From contig JAVBKT010000004.1 of assembly GCA_031553915.1 (NCBI GenBank), positions 1-64,000 on the forward strand: a stretch of 64,000 nt of DNA, in the 5' to 3' direction. Position 1 is the stretch's first letter, and each line of letters begins with the position of its first letter. Origin of the DNA: HGM13862 sp031553915 (lineage in GTDB: Bacteria; Bacillota; Dehalobacteriia; UBA4068). The notes beneath the pieces are model-generated. The model saw nothing but the letters and a program-made list of their open reading frames with translations, was not told the DNA's origin and did not search any database. The translations under genes and the position numbers were made by a program. Shown piece after piece: positions 17,149 to 25,597 of this stretch.

Positions 17149-18309
17149 ATGGACACTCTGAAGGAAACCACCGTTGCAGAAACAGAGAATCAGGCAGAAA
17201 AGAACAATGAAAGAATCGCTGGAGAAAAGAGTAGCAAAGAAGGAGATCCAAACAAGAAACCAAATAAGCTAAAAGCATTTTTGCAAAGAAAAGATATTGT
17301 TATATCTGTGGACAGATATTTGATTAAGGCCCTTAGTGCGATGGCGCAAGGGCTTTTCGCCTCACTCCTCGCCGGTGTGATTATTGAGACGCTTGGCGGC
17401 TTGATGGTTGATCATATTAGTGTCAGCTTTATCTCCCAAATAGGCGCTTTCTTGGTGCAAGTAGGCGCTTTTGCCAAAACGATGATGGGGCCTGCCATTG
17501 GTGTTGCCGTTGCCTATGGGCTGGGCGCACCGCCCCTGGTGCTCTTTGCCTCCATCATCACCGGCGCTGCCGGAGCCAGCTTTGGCGGCCCGGCCGGAGC
17601 CTTTTTTGCCGCGGTAATCGGCGCCGAGTTTGGCAAAATGGTCTCCAAGGAGACCAAGCTTGATATCATGGTTACGCCGATGGTAACCTTTATTATGGGC
17701 TTTATTGTGGCCTATTTCCTTTGCCCCTATATTCAAACCTTTATGATTTGGCTGGGTGATGTTATCAAATGGGCCACCGTGCAACAGCCACTGATTATGG
17801 GTATTGTGGTGGCAACGATCGTTGGCTTGGCGCTAACTGCTCCTATCAGCAGCGCTGCCTTATGTATTATGATTGGTCTGGACGGCTTGGCAGGGGGAGC
17901 TGCTACTGCCGGGTGCTGCGCTCAGATGATTGGTTTTGCGGTGATGAGCTTTAAGGCCAATGGCTGGGGCGGGTTCTTTGCCCAGGGATTAGGCACATCC
18001 ATGCTGCAAGTGCCCAATATTATTAAGCACCCGATGATATTGATTCCGCCGACAGTAGCCGGCATGATTACCGGGCCGCTGGCTATTACAGTCTGGCATA
18101 TGGAAAACCTGGCCGTGGGTTCAGGCATGGGTACTGCCGGTCTGGTGGGCTCCATTTCTACTATTTCGGCCATGGGCGCCAGCGGCTCAGTATGGCTGGC
18201 TGTTATCCTGCTTCACTTTGTTTTACCGGCAGCGCTAACTCTGTTGATCGCCTGGCCGCTGAGACGCGCTGGTTTGATTAAGGACGAATATATGCTACTC
18301 AATGTTTAA
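17149..18309 (+). CDS. PTS IIC-like membrane protein (PTS_EIIC_2 family)
   Basis: This 386-residue protein starts with a charged, low-complexity 45-residue tail rich in Glu, Lys and Asn. About nine or ten hydrophobic segments follow, rich in Gly and Ala (GASFGGPAGAFFAAVIGAEFGKM, PISSAALCIMIGLDGLAGGAATAGCCAQM, VGSGMGTAGLVGSISTISAMG). These match the stand-alone PTS_EIIC_2 family, which has an EIIC-like fold but no EIIA or EIIB partners here. No substrate can be assigned. It overlaps the open frame of folP by eight bases, but the better folP start lies after its stop. Confidence 0.8.
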   Translation: MDTLKETTVAETENQAEKNNERIAGEKSSKEGDPNKKPNKLKAFLQRKDIVISVDRYLIKALSAMAQGLFASLLAGVIIETLGGLMVDHISVSFISQIGAFLVQVGAFAKTMMGPAIGVAVAYGLGAPPLVLFASIITGAAGASFGGPAGAFFAAVIGAEFGKMVSKETKLDIMVTPMVTFIMGFIVAYFLCPYIQTFMIWLGDVIKWATVQQPLIMGIVVATIVGLALTAPISSAALCIMIGLDGLAGGAATAGCCAQMIGFAVMSFKANGWGGFFAQGLGTSMLQVPNIIKHPMILIPPTVAGMITGPLAITVWHMENLAVGSGMGTAGLVGSISTISAMGASGSVWLAVILLHFVLPAALTLLIAWPLRRAGLIKDEYMLLNV

Positions 18310-18328
18310 AACCATGAGGCAAAGAAAT

Positions 18329-19111
18329 ATGAAAGATATTATTTTTGGCCATCCGTTATTAATGGGCATAGTCAATATTACGCCGGACTCTTTTTATGAT
18401 GGCGGTAAATATTTTGTTGCGGATAAGGCCTATGCGCATCTGCAGAAGCTGCTGGAAGATGGCGCGGATATTATTGATATTGGCGCGGCCTCTTCCCGCC
18501 CCGGCTATAAGGCTGTTAGTGAGAAAGAAGAGTTGTCCCGCCTGCAGCCATTATGGGACAGGATACACGGCAAAGACATCGTGTTTTCGATTGATACGGA
18601 CAAGCCGGCAGTCGCCAGGACAGCCCTGGAAGCAGGCGCAACGATTATTAACCATACCGGCACTGCTTATGCGGAAATGGCCGCGTTGGCTAAAGAATAT
18701 GGCGCTTATCTGGTGCTGATGTTTCATGGTCCTTTTGCCACCAATACTCTGGTGCGGGAAGTAACGGGCTTTTTCCATGATAAAATTGCTGAGGCGGAAA
18801 GCCTGGGAGTCGTCAAAGAAAAACTGATTCTCGACCCGGGCATTGGCTTTGAAATGACCGAGGGGCAAGCCCTTGAGCTGGTGAGAGCTACTGATTTATT
18901 GTGTGATTTTAATCTGCCCCTTTTGTTGGGGATGTCCAATAAGCGGATGATTGGCGCTTTGAGCGGAATGCCTCCAGGTGAGAGGGCCGCTGCCAATATT
19001 GCCGCTGAGCTGTATGTGATTGACAAAGGCGCTGCCATTTTGCGGGTGCATGATATCGCTGCCAGCCGCAGCGCTCTGAAAACATATTTGACCCTGAAGG
19101 GCGGCATATAA
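18329..19111 (+). CDS. folP: dihydropteroate synthase
   Basis: FolP joins p-aminobenzoate to dihydropterin pyrophosphate in folate synthesis and is the sulfonamide target. The protein has the TIM-barrel motifs GIVNITPDSFYDGG, DIGAASSRPG, DPGIGF, SNKR and a final RVHDI. ATG 18329 gives 260 residues and has GAGG ten bases upstream; the open frame reaches back to 18302, overlapping the preceding gene. It heads a folP-folB-folK-panC cluster with very short gaps. Confidence 0.92.
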   Translation: MKDIIFGHPLLMGIVNITPDSFYDGGKYFVADKAYAHLQKLLEDGADIIDIGAASSRPGYKAVSEKEELSRLQPLWDRIHGKDIVFSIDTDKPAVARTALEAGATIINHTGTAYAEMAALAKEYGAYLVLMFHGPFATNTLVREVTGFFHDKIAEAESLGVVKEKLILDPGIGFEMTEGQALELVRATDLLCDFNLPLLLGMSNKRMIGALSGMPPGERAAANIAAELYVIDKGAAILRVHDIAASRSALKTYLTLKGGI

Positions 19112-19113
19112 AT

Positions 19114-19476
19114 ATGGATAAAATTATTCTTCCGGAAATTAACGCTATGGGCAACCATGGCCTGACCCAAGCCGAGCGCTTGATTAAGCAGCCCTTTGTT
19201 ATTTCGGTGCAGCTTGATCTGGATTTGCTGCTGGCTGCTGCCAGTGATAATATTGAGGATACTCTTGATTATGGCCAGCTATATCAAAGGATTAAAACAG
19301 AGGTCGAGACCAAGCGTTTTTGCCTTATCGAGGCTTTAGCAGGCAGTATTGCCGACATTATTATGGAAGACCGCCGGGTTGCCGCAACTGAGGTGAAGGT
19401 GGAAAAAGCACAGGCCCGTTCCGGCAACAATCTTTTTCGCGCGGCAGTGGTCATTAGCCGCAAAAGAAATGTCTAG
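19114..19476 (+). CDS. folB: dihydroneopterin aldolase
   Basis: FolB converts dihydroneopterin to 6-hydroxymethyldihydropterin and glycolaldehyde. The 120-residue protein has the family start (MDKIILPEINAMGNHGLTQAERL, with the usual F/Y-x-GxHG variant) and the catalytic region CLIEALAGSIADII followed by VEKAQA (usual VxKPxAP, here with Ala). It starts two bases after folP ends, so translation is probably coupled. Confidence 0.88.
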   Translation: MDKIILPEINAMGNHGLTQAERLIKQPFVISVQLDLDLLLAAASDNIEDTLDYGQLYQRIKTEVETKRFCLIEALAGSIADIIMEDRRVAATEVKVEKAQARSGNNLFRAAVVISRKRNV

Positions 19477-19515
19477 ATGACAGAGGTGGAAGCTGGAAGA
19501 GGGCGAATAAATTAG

Positions 19516-20025
19516 ATGTGTGCAGTGGTTTTATTATCTCTTGGCAGTAATATTGGTGATCGGGCAGAATATTTGCGCTTCGCTATCAAAGAGCTTGCCG
19601 CCCATCCGCAGCTGACAGTGAAAAATATTTCCTCGTTGTATCAAACAGCGCCCTGGGGAAATCGCAATCAGGCGGATTATTATAATGCGGTGGTGGGCCT
19701 TAAGACTGAATTGTCGCCGCGTCAGCTGTTGAGCTATATTAATGATATTGAGAAAAGGGCCGGCCGCCAACGCTCTTATCAATGGGCAGCACGGGAGCTG
19801 GATATTGATATCTTGCTCTATGATGATCTGCTCATATCAGAGGAGGATTTAACTATTCCGCATCCCTACCTGCATCAGCGATTATTCGTCTTAATCCCCT
19901 TGCGTGAGGTGTGCGGGAATATCACTATCCCGGGCAAAAGCATCATTGATGATTTGCTGCAGGAATGCGCGCCGGAGCAGAGGGTAGAAGCAGTGCCTTG
20001 TCTGCACCCCTGGTATGAGGAGTGA
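19516..20025 (+). CDS. folK: 2-amino-4-hydroxy-6-hydroxymethyldihydropteridine pyrophosphokinase
   Basis: FolK pyrophosphorylates the pterin made by FolB. The 169-residue protein shows LSLGSNIGDRAEYL, YQTAPWGNRNQADYYNAVVGL, ARELDIDILLYDD and IPHPYLHQRLFVLIPLREV, all standard HPPK motifs. The ribosome site is weak (GGAAGAGGG, far upstream). The gene follows folB, and its TGA stop overlaps a GTG that can be read as a panC start; the better panC ATG comes just after. Confidence 0.93.
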   Translation: MCAVVLLSLGSNIGDRAEYLRFAIKELAAHPQLTVKNISSLYQTAPWGNRNQADYYNAVVGLKTELSPRQLLSYINDIEKRAGRQRSYQWAARELDIDILLYDDLLISEEDLTIPHPYLHQRLFVLIPLREVCGNITIPGKSIIDDLLQECAPEQRVEAVPCLHPWYEE

Positions 20026-20027
20026 AA

Positions 20028-20870
20028 ATGGAAATTATCACCACTGTTGCGCAAATGAAAGCGCAAACCAAAAGCTGGCGCCAAAAAGGCCAAAGTATTG
20101 GTTTGGTTCTGACTATGGGTTATTTGCATGCGGGACACCTTTCTTTGATTCAAGCGGCCAGAGCGAATAATGATATTGTGGTAGTAAGCATTTTTGTCAA
20201 CCCCAGCCAGTTTGGCCCCAATGAGGATTTTGAGCGTTATCCCAGAGATATGGCTGCTGACAGAGCCTTGTGCGAGCAGGCCGGTGTTGATGTTATCTTT
20301 GCGCCCACGGTCAGCGAAATGTACCCCCCCGGCTTTATCAGCTATGTGGAGCCGAGTGATTTATCGGAACGTCTTTGCGGAGCGAGCAGGCCAGGGCATT
20401 TTAAGGGTGTAGCTACTGTTGTTTTGAAATTTTTTAATATTATTGCTCCTGATGACGCTTATTTTGGCCAAAAGGATGCGCAGCAGTTTATTATTTTGCA
20501 AAAAATGGCGCGGGATTTTAATCTTGATATAGCTTTGCATTGCCTGCCGATTATTCGCGAAAAAGACGGTTTGGCTATGAGCTCGCGCAATGTTTACCTT
20601 AACCCGGAAGAACGCAAACAAGCTCTGCAACTGCATTTGGCGATTGACGCGGCAAAAAAGATCTATGCTGACGGTGAAAGAGATGCAACCCCAATTATAG
20701 CGGCAATAGCAGCCGATTTGAGTCTCGCCACCCTGGCACAGGTTGATTATATTGCCATTGTCGATCGGGAAAACCTGCAGCCGGTGGAAAAAATAGAAGG
20801 CGAAGTTCTGGTAGCCCTGGCTGTATTTTTTGGTCAAACGAGGTTGATTGATAATACTTTTTTGGGGTAA
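20028..20870 (+). CDS. panC: pantothenate synthetase
   Basis: PanC condenses pantoate and beta-alanine with ATP. The 280-residue protein has the nucleotide-binding signature TMGYLHAGHLSLI (usual TMGALHxGHLSL), VSIFVNPSQFGPNEDFERYPR, KDAQQFIIL and AMSSRNVYL. ATG 20028 has GAGGAG five to six bases upstream and lies just after folK. panB and panD are not in the window. Grouping with folate genes and with coaX about 3 kb downstream suggests a vitamin and cofactor neighbourhood. Confidence 0.94.
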   Translation: MEIITTVAQMKAQTKSWRQKGQSIGLVLTMGYLHAGHLSLIQAARANNDIVVVSIFVNPSQFGPNEDFERYPRDMAADRALCEQAGVDVIFAPTVSEMYPPGFISYVEPSDLSERLCGASRPGHFKGVATVVLKFFNIIAPDDAYFGQKDAQQFIILQKMARDFNLDIALHCLPIIREKDGLAMSSRNVYLNPEERKQALQLHLAIDAAKKIYADGERDATPIIAAIAADLSLATLAQVDYIAIVDRENLQPVEKIEGEVLVALAVFFGQTRLIDNTFLG

Positions 20871-20885
20871 AGAGAGAGAAATACT

Positions 20886-21842
20886 ATGGAAACAGGAATT
20901 GGCAACAGAAAATTATACTGTATTGTTAATCCCGGTTCTGGAGGGGGCAATACCGCCAACATTTGGTGGAATAATATTATGCCTGTGCTGGATGCAAAAG
21001 GCTATGATTATTTTTGGGAAGAAACTGAGCCCGGGCAGATTCAGCAGCAGGTGCGGCGCGCCATAACCGAAAAAAATGCGGCTGCGATTGCTGTGGTGGG
21101 CGGAGACGGCAGCCTTTATGAGGCTGTTAACGGCATGGTCGAAAACGATGCTTTAATCAAGGAAAATTTGGTTATGGCCGCTTTGCCGGCTGGCTCAGCC
21201 AGAGATTTTATTCGTTTTCTTTATAAAGACCAGCCAAGTGGTATTTTGAGCTTGTTCGATAAAGGGATAATCAAAAATATTGATTTGGGTAAATGTATAT
21301 TACATAATGCGGATCAAGAAGATCAGGTACGTTATTTCATCAACAGCTTTGACGCCGGAGCAGGGGCTGATACCTGTGCTGCGATCAATGCCAATGAGGG
21401 CAAAGCCAAACGGGTATTCAAAAACGGCAAAACGGCCTTTATGCTTACTGCCCTAAAAGTTTTGATGTCATTCAAATATACGCAGACCAGGGTTGAACTT
21501 CCGGGTGAAACCTTTGAAGGTGAATATATCATTATCGGTTTTGCTAATGGCCAGTACGCCGGCGGCGGAATGCAGCTTTTTCCCAAGGCTGCTCTTGATG
21601 ACGGGCTGCTGGATTTGCTTTTAGTGCCCAAAAAAGGCCGCAGAGAAATCCTCCTCACCTTTTCCAAGCTTTATAATGGCAGCTTTCTTGGCATTGAGGA
21701 TATTGTTTATCGCCAGGCAACGACAGCAAAAATCATCACCGAAAGGCCCATTTTGGTTGAACTGGACGGCGAAATCCCCGGCTCAACCGATGTGGAGATT
21801 CAGGTCGTCCCGAAGGCATTGCCTTTGTTAATGTTCCCATAA
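20886..21842 (+). CDS. diacylglycerol kinase-family lipid kinase
   Basis: The 318-residue protein has the DAGK catalytic motifs IVNPGSGGGNTAN, VVGGDGSLYEAVNGM and LPAGSARDFIRFL (usual LPxGTxNDFAR, with Ser for Thr and Arg for Asn), and a C-terminal beta-sandwich domain with GFANGQYAGGGMQLFPKAALDDGLLDLLL. Members phosphorylate diacylglycerol or related lipids at the membrane (DgkB/YegS type). Which lipid is used here cannot be told. The start follows GAGAGAAATACT, 15 bases after panC. Confidence 0.85.
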   Translation: METGIGNRKLYCIVNPGSGGGNTANIWWNNIMPVLDAKGYDYFWEETEPGQIQQQVRRAITEKNAAAIAVVGGDGSLYEAVNGMVENDALIKENLVMAALPAGSARDFIRFLYKDQPSGILSLFDKGIIKNIDLGKCILHNADQEDQVRYFINSFDAGAGADTCAAINANEGKAKRVFKNGKTAFMLTALKVLMSFKYTQTRVELPGETFEGEYIIIGFANGQYAGGGMQLFPKAALDDGLLDLLLVPKKGRREILLTFSKLYNGSFLGIEDIVYRQATTAKIITERPILVELDGEIPGSTDVEIQVVPKALPLLMFP

Positions 21843-21863
21843 CAAAGAGTAATAGATGTTTCT

Positions 21864-21910
21864 CACAATGCTCCACTTTGCGGCGATTGTTGCTGGTGGG
21901 AGCACTTGTG
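21864..21910. repeat. hairpin in the leader of the Rrf2 regulator gene
   Basis: CACAA-TGCTCC (21864 onward) can pair with GGAGCA-C-TTGTG (ending 21910) with one bulged base, around a loop of about 20 bases. It lies 22 bases upstream of the TTG start. It could be an operator or leader structure for autoregulation; a T-run is absent directly after it. Confidence 0.4.
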
Positions 21911-21932
21911 ATTGATAAAGGGGATGTTTTTT

Positions 21933-22349
21933 TTGCATATTTCAACTAAAGGGAGATATGGCTTAAGGGCAGTTGTCGATTTAGCGATTCATTATCAGGA
22001 TAAGCCTGTGGTCTTGTCCTCGGTAGCCAAAAGACAGCAGCTCTCCGAGGGATATTTGGAGCAACTGATGGTGCCGCTGAAAAAGGCGGGCATTGTCGCC
22101 AGCGCCCGTGGTGCGCAGGGCGGCTATTATTTAGCGCGGAAGCCGGAGCAGATTAGCGTTGGTGAGGTTTTCCGTGCTTTGGAAGGCCCCTTGGCAATAG
22201 TGGCCTGCATTGGTGAAGAGAACAGTGAGGATTGCCAGAGAAAAGAGGCCTGTGGCAGCGTTTTTATTTGGAATGAGATTCAAAATGCCATCAGTGAAAT
22301 TTTAGATAAATACTCAATATATGATTTAATATCTAAAGAAATTGGGTAA
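21933..22349 (+). CDS. Rrf2 family transcriptional regulator (IscR/CymR-like)
   Basis: The 138-residue protein has the Rrf2 winged helix (ISTKGRYGLRAVVDLA, RQQLSEGYLEQLMVPLKKAGIV, GAQGGYYLARKPEQISVGEVFRALEG) and three Cys in the order C-x8-C-x5-C (CIGEENSEDCQRKEAC), close to the [Fe-S] ligand set of IscR. TTG 21933 has GGGG eight bases upstream; the ATG at 21924 abuts that site. It is directly upstream of a cysteine desulfurase gene, which matches IscR-type control of Fe-S assembly or CymR-type control of cysteine use. The Cys set favours an Fe-S sensor (inference). Confidence 0.85.
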   Translation: MHISTKGRYGLRAVVDLAIHYQDKPVVLSSVAKRQQLSEGYLEQLMVPLKKAGIVASARGAQGGYYLARKPEQISVGEVFRALEGPLAIVACIGEENSEDCQRKEACGSVFIWNEIQNAISEILDKYSIYDLISKEIG

Positions 22350-22374
22350 GATAATCCCCGAGGTGATGCAGACA

Positions 22375-23541
22375 ATGAAAACCTATTTAGACCATGCGGC
22401 AACAACTCCGCCTTTCCCCGAGGTTGTTAAAGCAATGAGCATTTTTATGATGGAAAATTTCGGCAACCCTTCCAGTATTCATAGCTGCGGCAGGGAAGCC
22501 AAGGTATCTCTTGAGCATGCCCGGGAGCAGGTAGCCTCTTTGCTCAATGCGCCGCCGGAGACCATTTATTTTACCTCCGGAGGCACAGAGGCGGATAATA
22601 TTGCCATACTCGGCGCTGCGATTACTGAAGCTCATCTGCATGGCAAAAAGCATATTATTACCTCTGCGGTTGAGCATCATGCTGTTTTGGAGACTTGTGA
22701 AGAGCTGTTTAATAATATGGGCTACGAGCTGAGCATTTTGCCTGTTGATCAATATGGCATGGTTTCCCCGGAGCTTTTGCAGCGGGCAATGCGGCCGGAC
22801 ACTGCCCTTGTTTCGCTGATGTATGCCAATAATGAAGTGGGCGCTATTAATCCGATCAAAGAATTGGCGCAGATTGCTCATCAAGCGGGAGCGTTGTTCC
22901 ATTGTGACGCAGTGCAGGCGGTGGGTAAGATAGCTTGTGATGTGCTTGATTTGGGCGTGGATATGCTCTCAATTTCCGCCCACAAAATCAATGGTCCAAA
23001 GGGTGTTGGCGCCCTCTATAAGCGGGATCATCTGCCGCTTTATCCGCGCATTTTTGGCGGCGGCCAGGAGAAAACCATTCGCTCAGGCACAGAGAATACG
23101 CCGGGGATTGTTGGTTTTGGCATAGCTGCGGAAATAACTAAAAACAACTGGCAAAGGGATACTGCTGAGCACGCTTTTTTGCGGGATAAGTTTGTGGAAG
23201 GGGTTTTATCAACAATTCCGCATACGCAGCTGAACGGACATCCTGAGCAGCGTATACCCAGCAATGCCAATATCAGTTTTGATTTCATCAATGGCGCGGA
23301 GCTTTTGGCCAAATTGGATGAGGCGGGAATTGCCTGTAGTTCCGGCAGCGCCTGCAGCGCCGGCTCCACTAAGCCGTCCCATGTGCTGCAAGCCATGGGC
23401 CTGCATGGGAATATGCTGGCCAGCGCTATTCGTTTTTCTATCGGGCTGGGCGTTGACGACAGCCAAATTGATTACTGCTTGCAGGTTTTGCAGGCAACTG
23501 TGGCTCAATTACGTGAGCAAAACCCCGCCTATCATCAATAA
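22375..23541 (+). CDS. cysteine desulfurase (NifS/IscS family)
   Basis: This PLP enzyme takes sulfur from cysteine as an enzyme-bound persulfide for Fe-S clusters or thiolated tRNA. The 388-residue protein shows YLDHAATTPPFPEV, FTSGGTEADN, HCDAVQAVGK, the PLP lysine in SISAHKINGPKG, and the catalytic Cys loop ACSSGSACSAGSTKPSHVL. The start at ATG 22375 has GAGGTG nine bases upstream; the open frame reaches back into the Rrf2 gene. It forms a pair with the Rrf2 regulator, ends at a terminator, and has no IscU homologue next to it in the window. Confidence 0.94.
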   Translation: MKTYLDHAATTPPFPEVVKAMSIFMMENFGNPSSIHSCGREAKVSLEHAREQVASLLNAPPETIYFTSGGTEADNIAILGAAITEAHLHGKKHIITSAVEHHAVLETCEELFNNMGYELSILPVDQYGMVSPELLQRAMRPDTALVSLMYANNEVGAINPIKELAQIAHQAGALFHCDAVQAVGKIACDVLDLGVDMLSISAHKINGPKGVGALYKRDHLPLYPRIFGGGQEKTIRSGTENTPGIVGFGIAAEITKNNWQRDTAEHAFLRDKFVEGVLSTIPHTQLNGHPEQRIPSNANISFDFINGAELLAKLDEAGIACSSGSACSAGSTKPSHVLQAMGLHGNMLASAIRFSIGLGVDDSQIDYCLQVLQATVAQLREQNPAYHQ

Positions 23542-23558
23542 TAAAATGAACTGAAATG

Positions 23559-23592
23559 AAAAAGCCGTCTTTTATTGGGCGGCTTTTTGTTT
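23559..23592 (+). terminator. terminator after the cysteine desulfurase gene
   Basis: AAAAAGCCG (23559-23567) pairs with CGGCTTTTT (23580-23588), followed by a T-rich stretch. It separates the desulfurase from the ferritin-like gene. Confidence 0.8.
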
Positions 23593-23625
23593 TTGCTGCA
23601 TATATTGGTGATAAGAGGTGATGAT

Positions 23626-24036
23626 ATGGATACGAATAGCCCACTGCAACAGATGTTGATAGAGGCCATGACAGGACAAAAGCGCTCGGTGCGGGCCTAT
23701 GAGCTGATGGTATCGGCGGCTAATTCCGCCAAGGACAAAGAGCTGTTAAATACGATCCGCCGTGAAGAGCGCCGGCATTATTATTTTTTGGAAGGGCTCT
23801 ATGAAGATCTGACCGGCACAGCTAGTCAGTCACTAAGAACTGCGCTTTCTTTTCCCAAGCAGTATCAGGACATGTTAAAAACAGCTATCTGTGATAAGTT
23901 GGAAACAATTGATTTTATGGAACAAATGACAGAACAGATGAATTGCGCCAAACAAAAAGAAATTATGGGTATGATAATGAGTGACCAGAGGGAGCATGCG
24001 CGGGTTTTAGCGGCTATTTATGATAAGCAAGGTTAG
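23626..24036 (+). CDS. ferritin-like domain protein
   Basis: The 136-residue all-helical protein has an ERRHYYFLEGLYEDL helix (E-x-R-x-H metal-ligand type) and a later DQREHARVLAAIY helix, giving the two EXXH-like halves of a ferritin/rubrerythrin-type di-iron bundle. It has no rubredoxin domain. ATG 23626 has GAGGTG six bases upstream; the longer open frame upstream overlaps the preceding terminator and is rejected. It is transcribed alone between two terminators or promoters. It may act in iron or peroxide handling (inference). Confidence 0.75.
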   Translation: MDTNSPLQQMLIEAMTGQKRSVRAYELMVSAANSAKDKELLNTIRREERRHYYFLEGLYEDLTGTASQSLRTALSFPKQYQDMLKTAICDKLETIDFMEQMTEQMNCAKQKEIMGMIMSDQREHARVLAAIYDKQG

Positions 24037-24051
24037 CCTTTGCGGCGAATA

Positions 24052-24080
24052 TTGCCAAAACCGCGACAGCAAGGTATAAT
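24052..24080 (+). promoter_or_regulatory. sigma-A promoter of coaX
   Basis: TTGCCA (24052-24057), a 17-bp spacer and TATAAT (24075-24080) lie just upstream of the coaX start. The hexamers are the same as in the gyrB promoter. Confidence 0.8.
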
Positions 24081-24098
24081 TATTATGAGGTGAGAAAA

Positions 24099-24866
24099 AT
24101 GTTGCTGGCAATTGACTGTGGAAATACCCACATCGTATTTGGTGTTTTTGATGGGGACAGGCTGCTTAATAGCTGGCGGGTTTCTACTGATACCAAAAAG
24201 ACAGAAGATGAATATTTAGTATTGATGAGTCAGTTTTTTGACAGCATCAATGTAGAGATTAAGGCCATAAAAGGCATTATTATTGGCTCAGTGGTGCCTG
24301 GGGTCAACGCGGCTTTGTCCAAGATGGCGGCAAAATACTTTTCAAAGGCGCAGCTGGTGTTTGCGGATTATAATACGCCAACCGAGATTAAGCTTTTGAT
24401 TGATAATCCCGAAGAGGTTGGCGCGGACAGGATTATTGACGCCTTGGCTGCGGTGAGAAAATATGGCGGCGACCTGATCATTGTTGATTTTGGCACAGCC
24501 ACTACCCTGGACTGCGTGTCTGCTGCCGGAGAATATTTGGGCGGCGCCATTTGTCCCGGCGTAGAAATTTCCCGCAATGCGCTGTTTGCTCATGCTTCCA
24601 AGCTGTCTAATATTGTGCTTAGCCGCCCGCCCAAAGTGATTGGCACCAATACTGCTGATTTTCTTCGCTCCGGTATGCTCTGGGGTTATGGAGGACAGGT
24701 AGATGCTTTAGTCTGCCGGATGAGCAAAGAGTGGGGCAAGCAACCCCGGGTGGTCGCGACCGGCGGTTTGGCGCCGCTGATAGCAGAATACAGTGAGGCT
24801 ATAGATATTGTTGATATTACTCTTACTTTGGACGGCTTGAGGATGGTTTGGGATAAAATAAAATAA
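24099..24866 (+). CDS. coaX: type III pantothenate kinase
   Basis: CoaX phosphorylates pantothenate in coenzyme A synthesis. The 255-residue protein has the ASKHA-fold motifs LLAIDCGNTHIVFGVFD (phosphate loop), GADRIIDALAA, DFGTATTLDCV and GAICPGVEISRNALF, plus ATGGLAPLIAEY near the end. ATG 24099 follows GAGGTG at six bases. The product follows PanC in the pathway. The gene ends at an unusually long perfect hairpin. Confidence 0.94.
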   Translation: MLLAIDCGNTHIVFGVFDGDRLLNSWRVSTDTKKTEDEYLVLMSQFFDSINVEIKAIKGIIIGSVVPGVNAALSKMAAKYFSKAQLVFADYNTPTEIKLLIDNPEEVGADRIIDALAAVRKYGGDLIIVDFGTATTLDCVSAAGEYLGGAICPGVEISRNALFAHASKLSNIVLSRPPKVIGTNTADFLRSGMLWGYGGQVDALVCRMSKEWGKQPRVVATGGLAPLIAEYSEAIDIVDITLTLDGLRMVWDKIK

Positions 24867-24929
24867 TATTGCGTATATAAAGCAAAAAAGCTATAATTTT
24901 ATAGCTTTTTTGCTTTATATACGCAATAT
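24866..24929. terminator. 30-bp perfect hairpin after coaX
   Basis: The 30 bases at 24866-24895 are the exact reverse complement of 24900-24929, with a 4-base loop. The T-runs inside the stem (six T) make it terminator-like on both strands. It overlaps the last base of the coaX stop codon and ends just before the promoter of the V4R gene. Confidence 0.8.
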
Positions 24930-24930
24930 G

Positions 24931-24959
24931 TTGAAATACCGCGTTAGAACAAGTATAAT
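24931..24959 (+). promoter_or_regulatory. sigma-A promoter of the V4R-GGDEF pair
   Basis: TTGAAA (24931-24936), a 17-bp spacer and TATAAT (24954-24959) lie upstream of the V4R protein start at 25020. Confidence 0.75.
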
Positions 24960-25019
24960 ATAAATATTAGGAAGCAATAGAATTTGCGACAAAACTTTAT
25001 GACAAAGAAGGTGTGTTTT

Positions 25020-25556
25020 ATGGCAGAAAACATTTTTACACAAAAGCATCAACATCACAATTTTTCCTGGGCGACTTTAGGAGATATTAAAGAGGGCAGA
25101 GGCGACCTGGGAGAGGAAATGCCGGTAATCGTATATCGTTTAATGCAATATACGATGTTAGATATTTTATCGAAGGCCTATGGTTTAGAAAAAGCCAATG
25201 AACATTTCCGTTCTTCCGGTTATCTTGCCGGCAGAGAATTTGCCCAAAATGTCCTCAATCTGGATCTGGATTTTAATGCATTTGTTGCTCATCTACGCGA
25301 AACCCTGCGGGAATTGAAAATAGGCATCCTGCGTATGGAGTTTTTTGATGCGGAGAGCGGCGAAATCGTTTTGACGGTAGGGCAGGATTTGGATTGCAGT
25401 GGTCTTCCTGTAACCGAAGAAGTTGTCTGCATGTATGATGAAGGGTTTATTTCCGGCATCCTTGAAGCTTATTCCGGTAAAAAATATGATGTACGGGAAA
25501 TTGATTGCTGGGCCAATGGCGATAGGGTATGCCGTTTTCGCGGAACAGTTGAATAG
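25020..25556 (+). CDS. V4R (4-vinyl reductase-like) domain protein
   Basis: The 178-residue protein ends in a V4R domain: LREL-KIGILRMEFFDAESGEIVLTVGQDLDCSG, then a Cys-containing middle (VVCMYDEGFISGILEAYSG) and a C-terminal REIDCWANGDRVCRF, which gives the conserved C-x(n)-GD-x-x-C pair. V4R domains bind small hydrophobic ligands or heme-related molecules in sensors. ATG 25020 follows AAGGTG at six bases; a His-rich patch (KHQHHNF) follows the start. It lies 41 bases upstream of a diguanylate cyclase gene and shares its promoter, so it is likely the sensory partner (inference). Confidence 0.8.
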   Translation: MAENIFTQKHQHHNFSWATLGDIKEGRGDLGEEMPVIVYRLMQYTMLDILSKAYGLEKANEHFRSSGYLAGREFAQNVLNLDLDFNAFVAHLRETLRELKIGILRMEFFDAESGEIVLTVGQDLDCSGLPVTEEVVCMYDEGFISGILEAYSGKKYDVREIDCWANGDRVCRFRGTVE

Positions 25557-25597
25557 TATCTGTTTTTTGCTTCTTTCGTGACCAAAGAGGTATGGGA

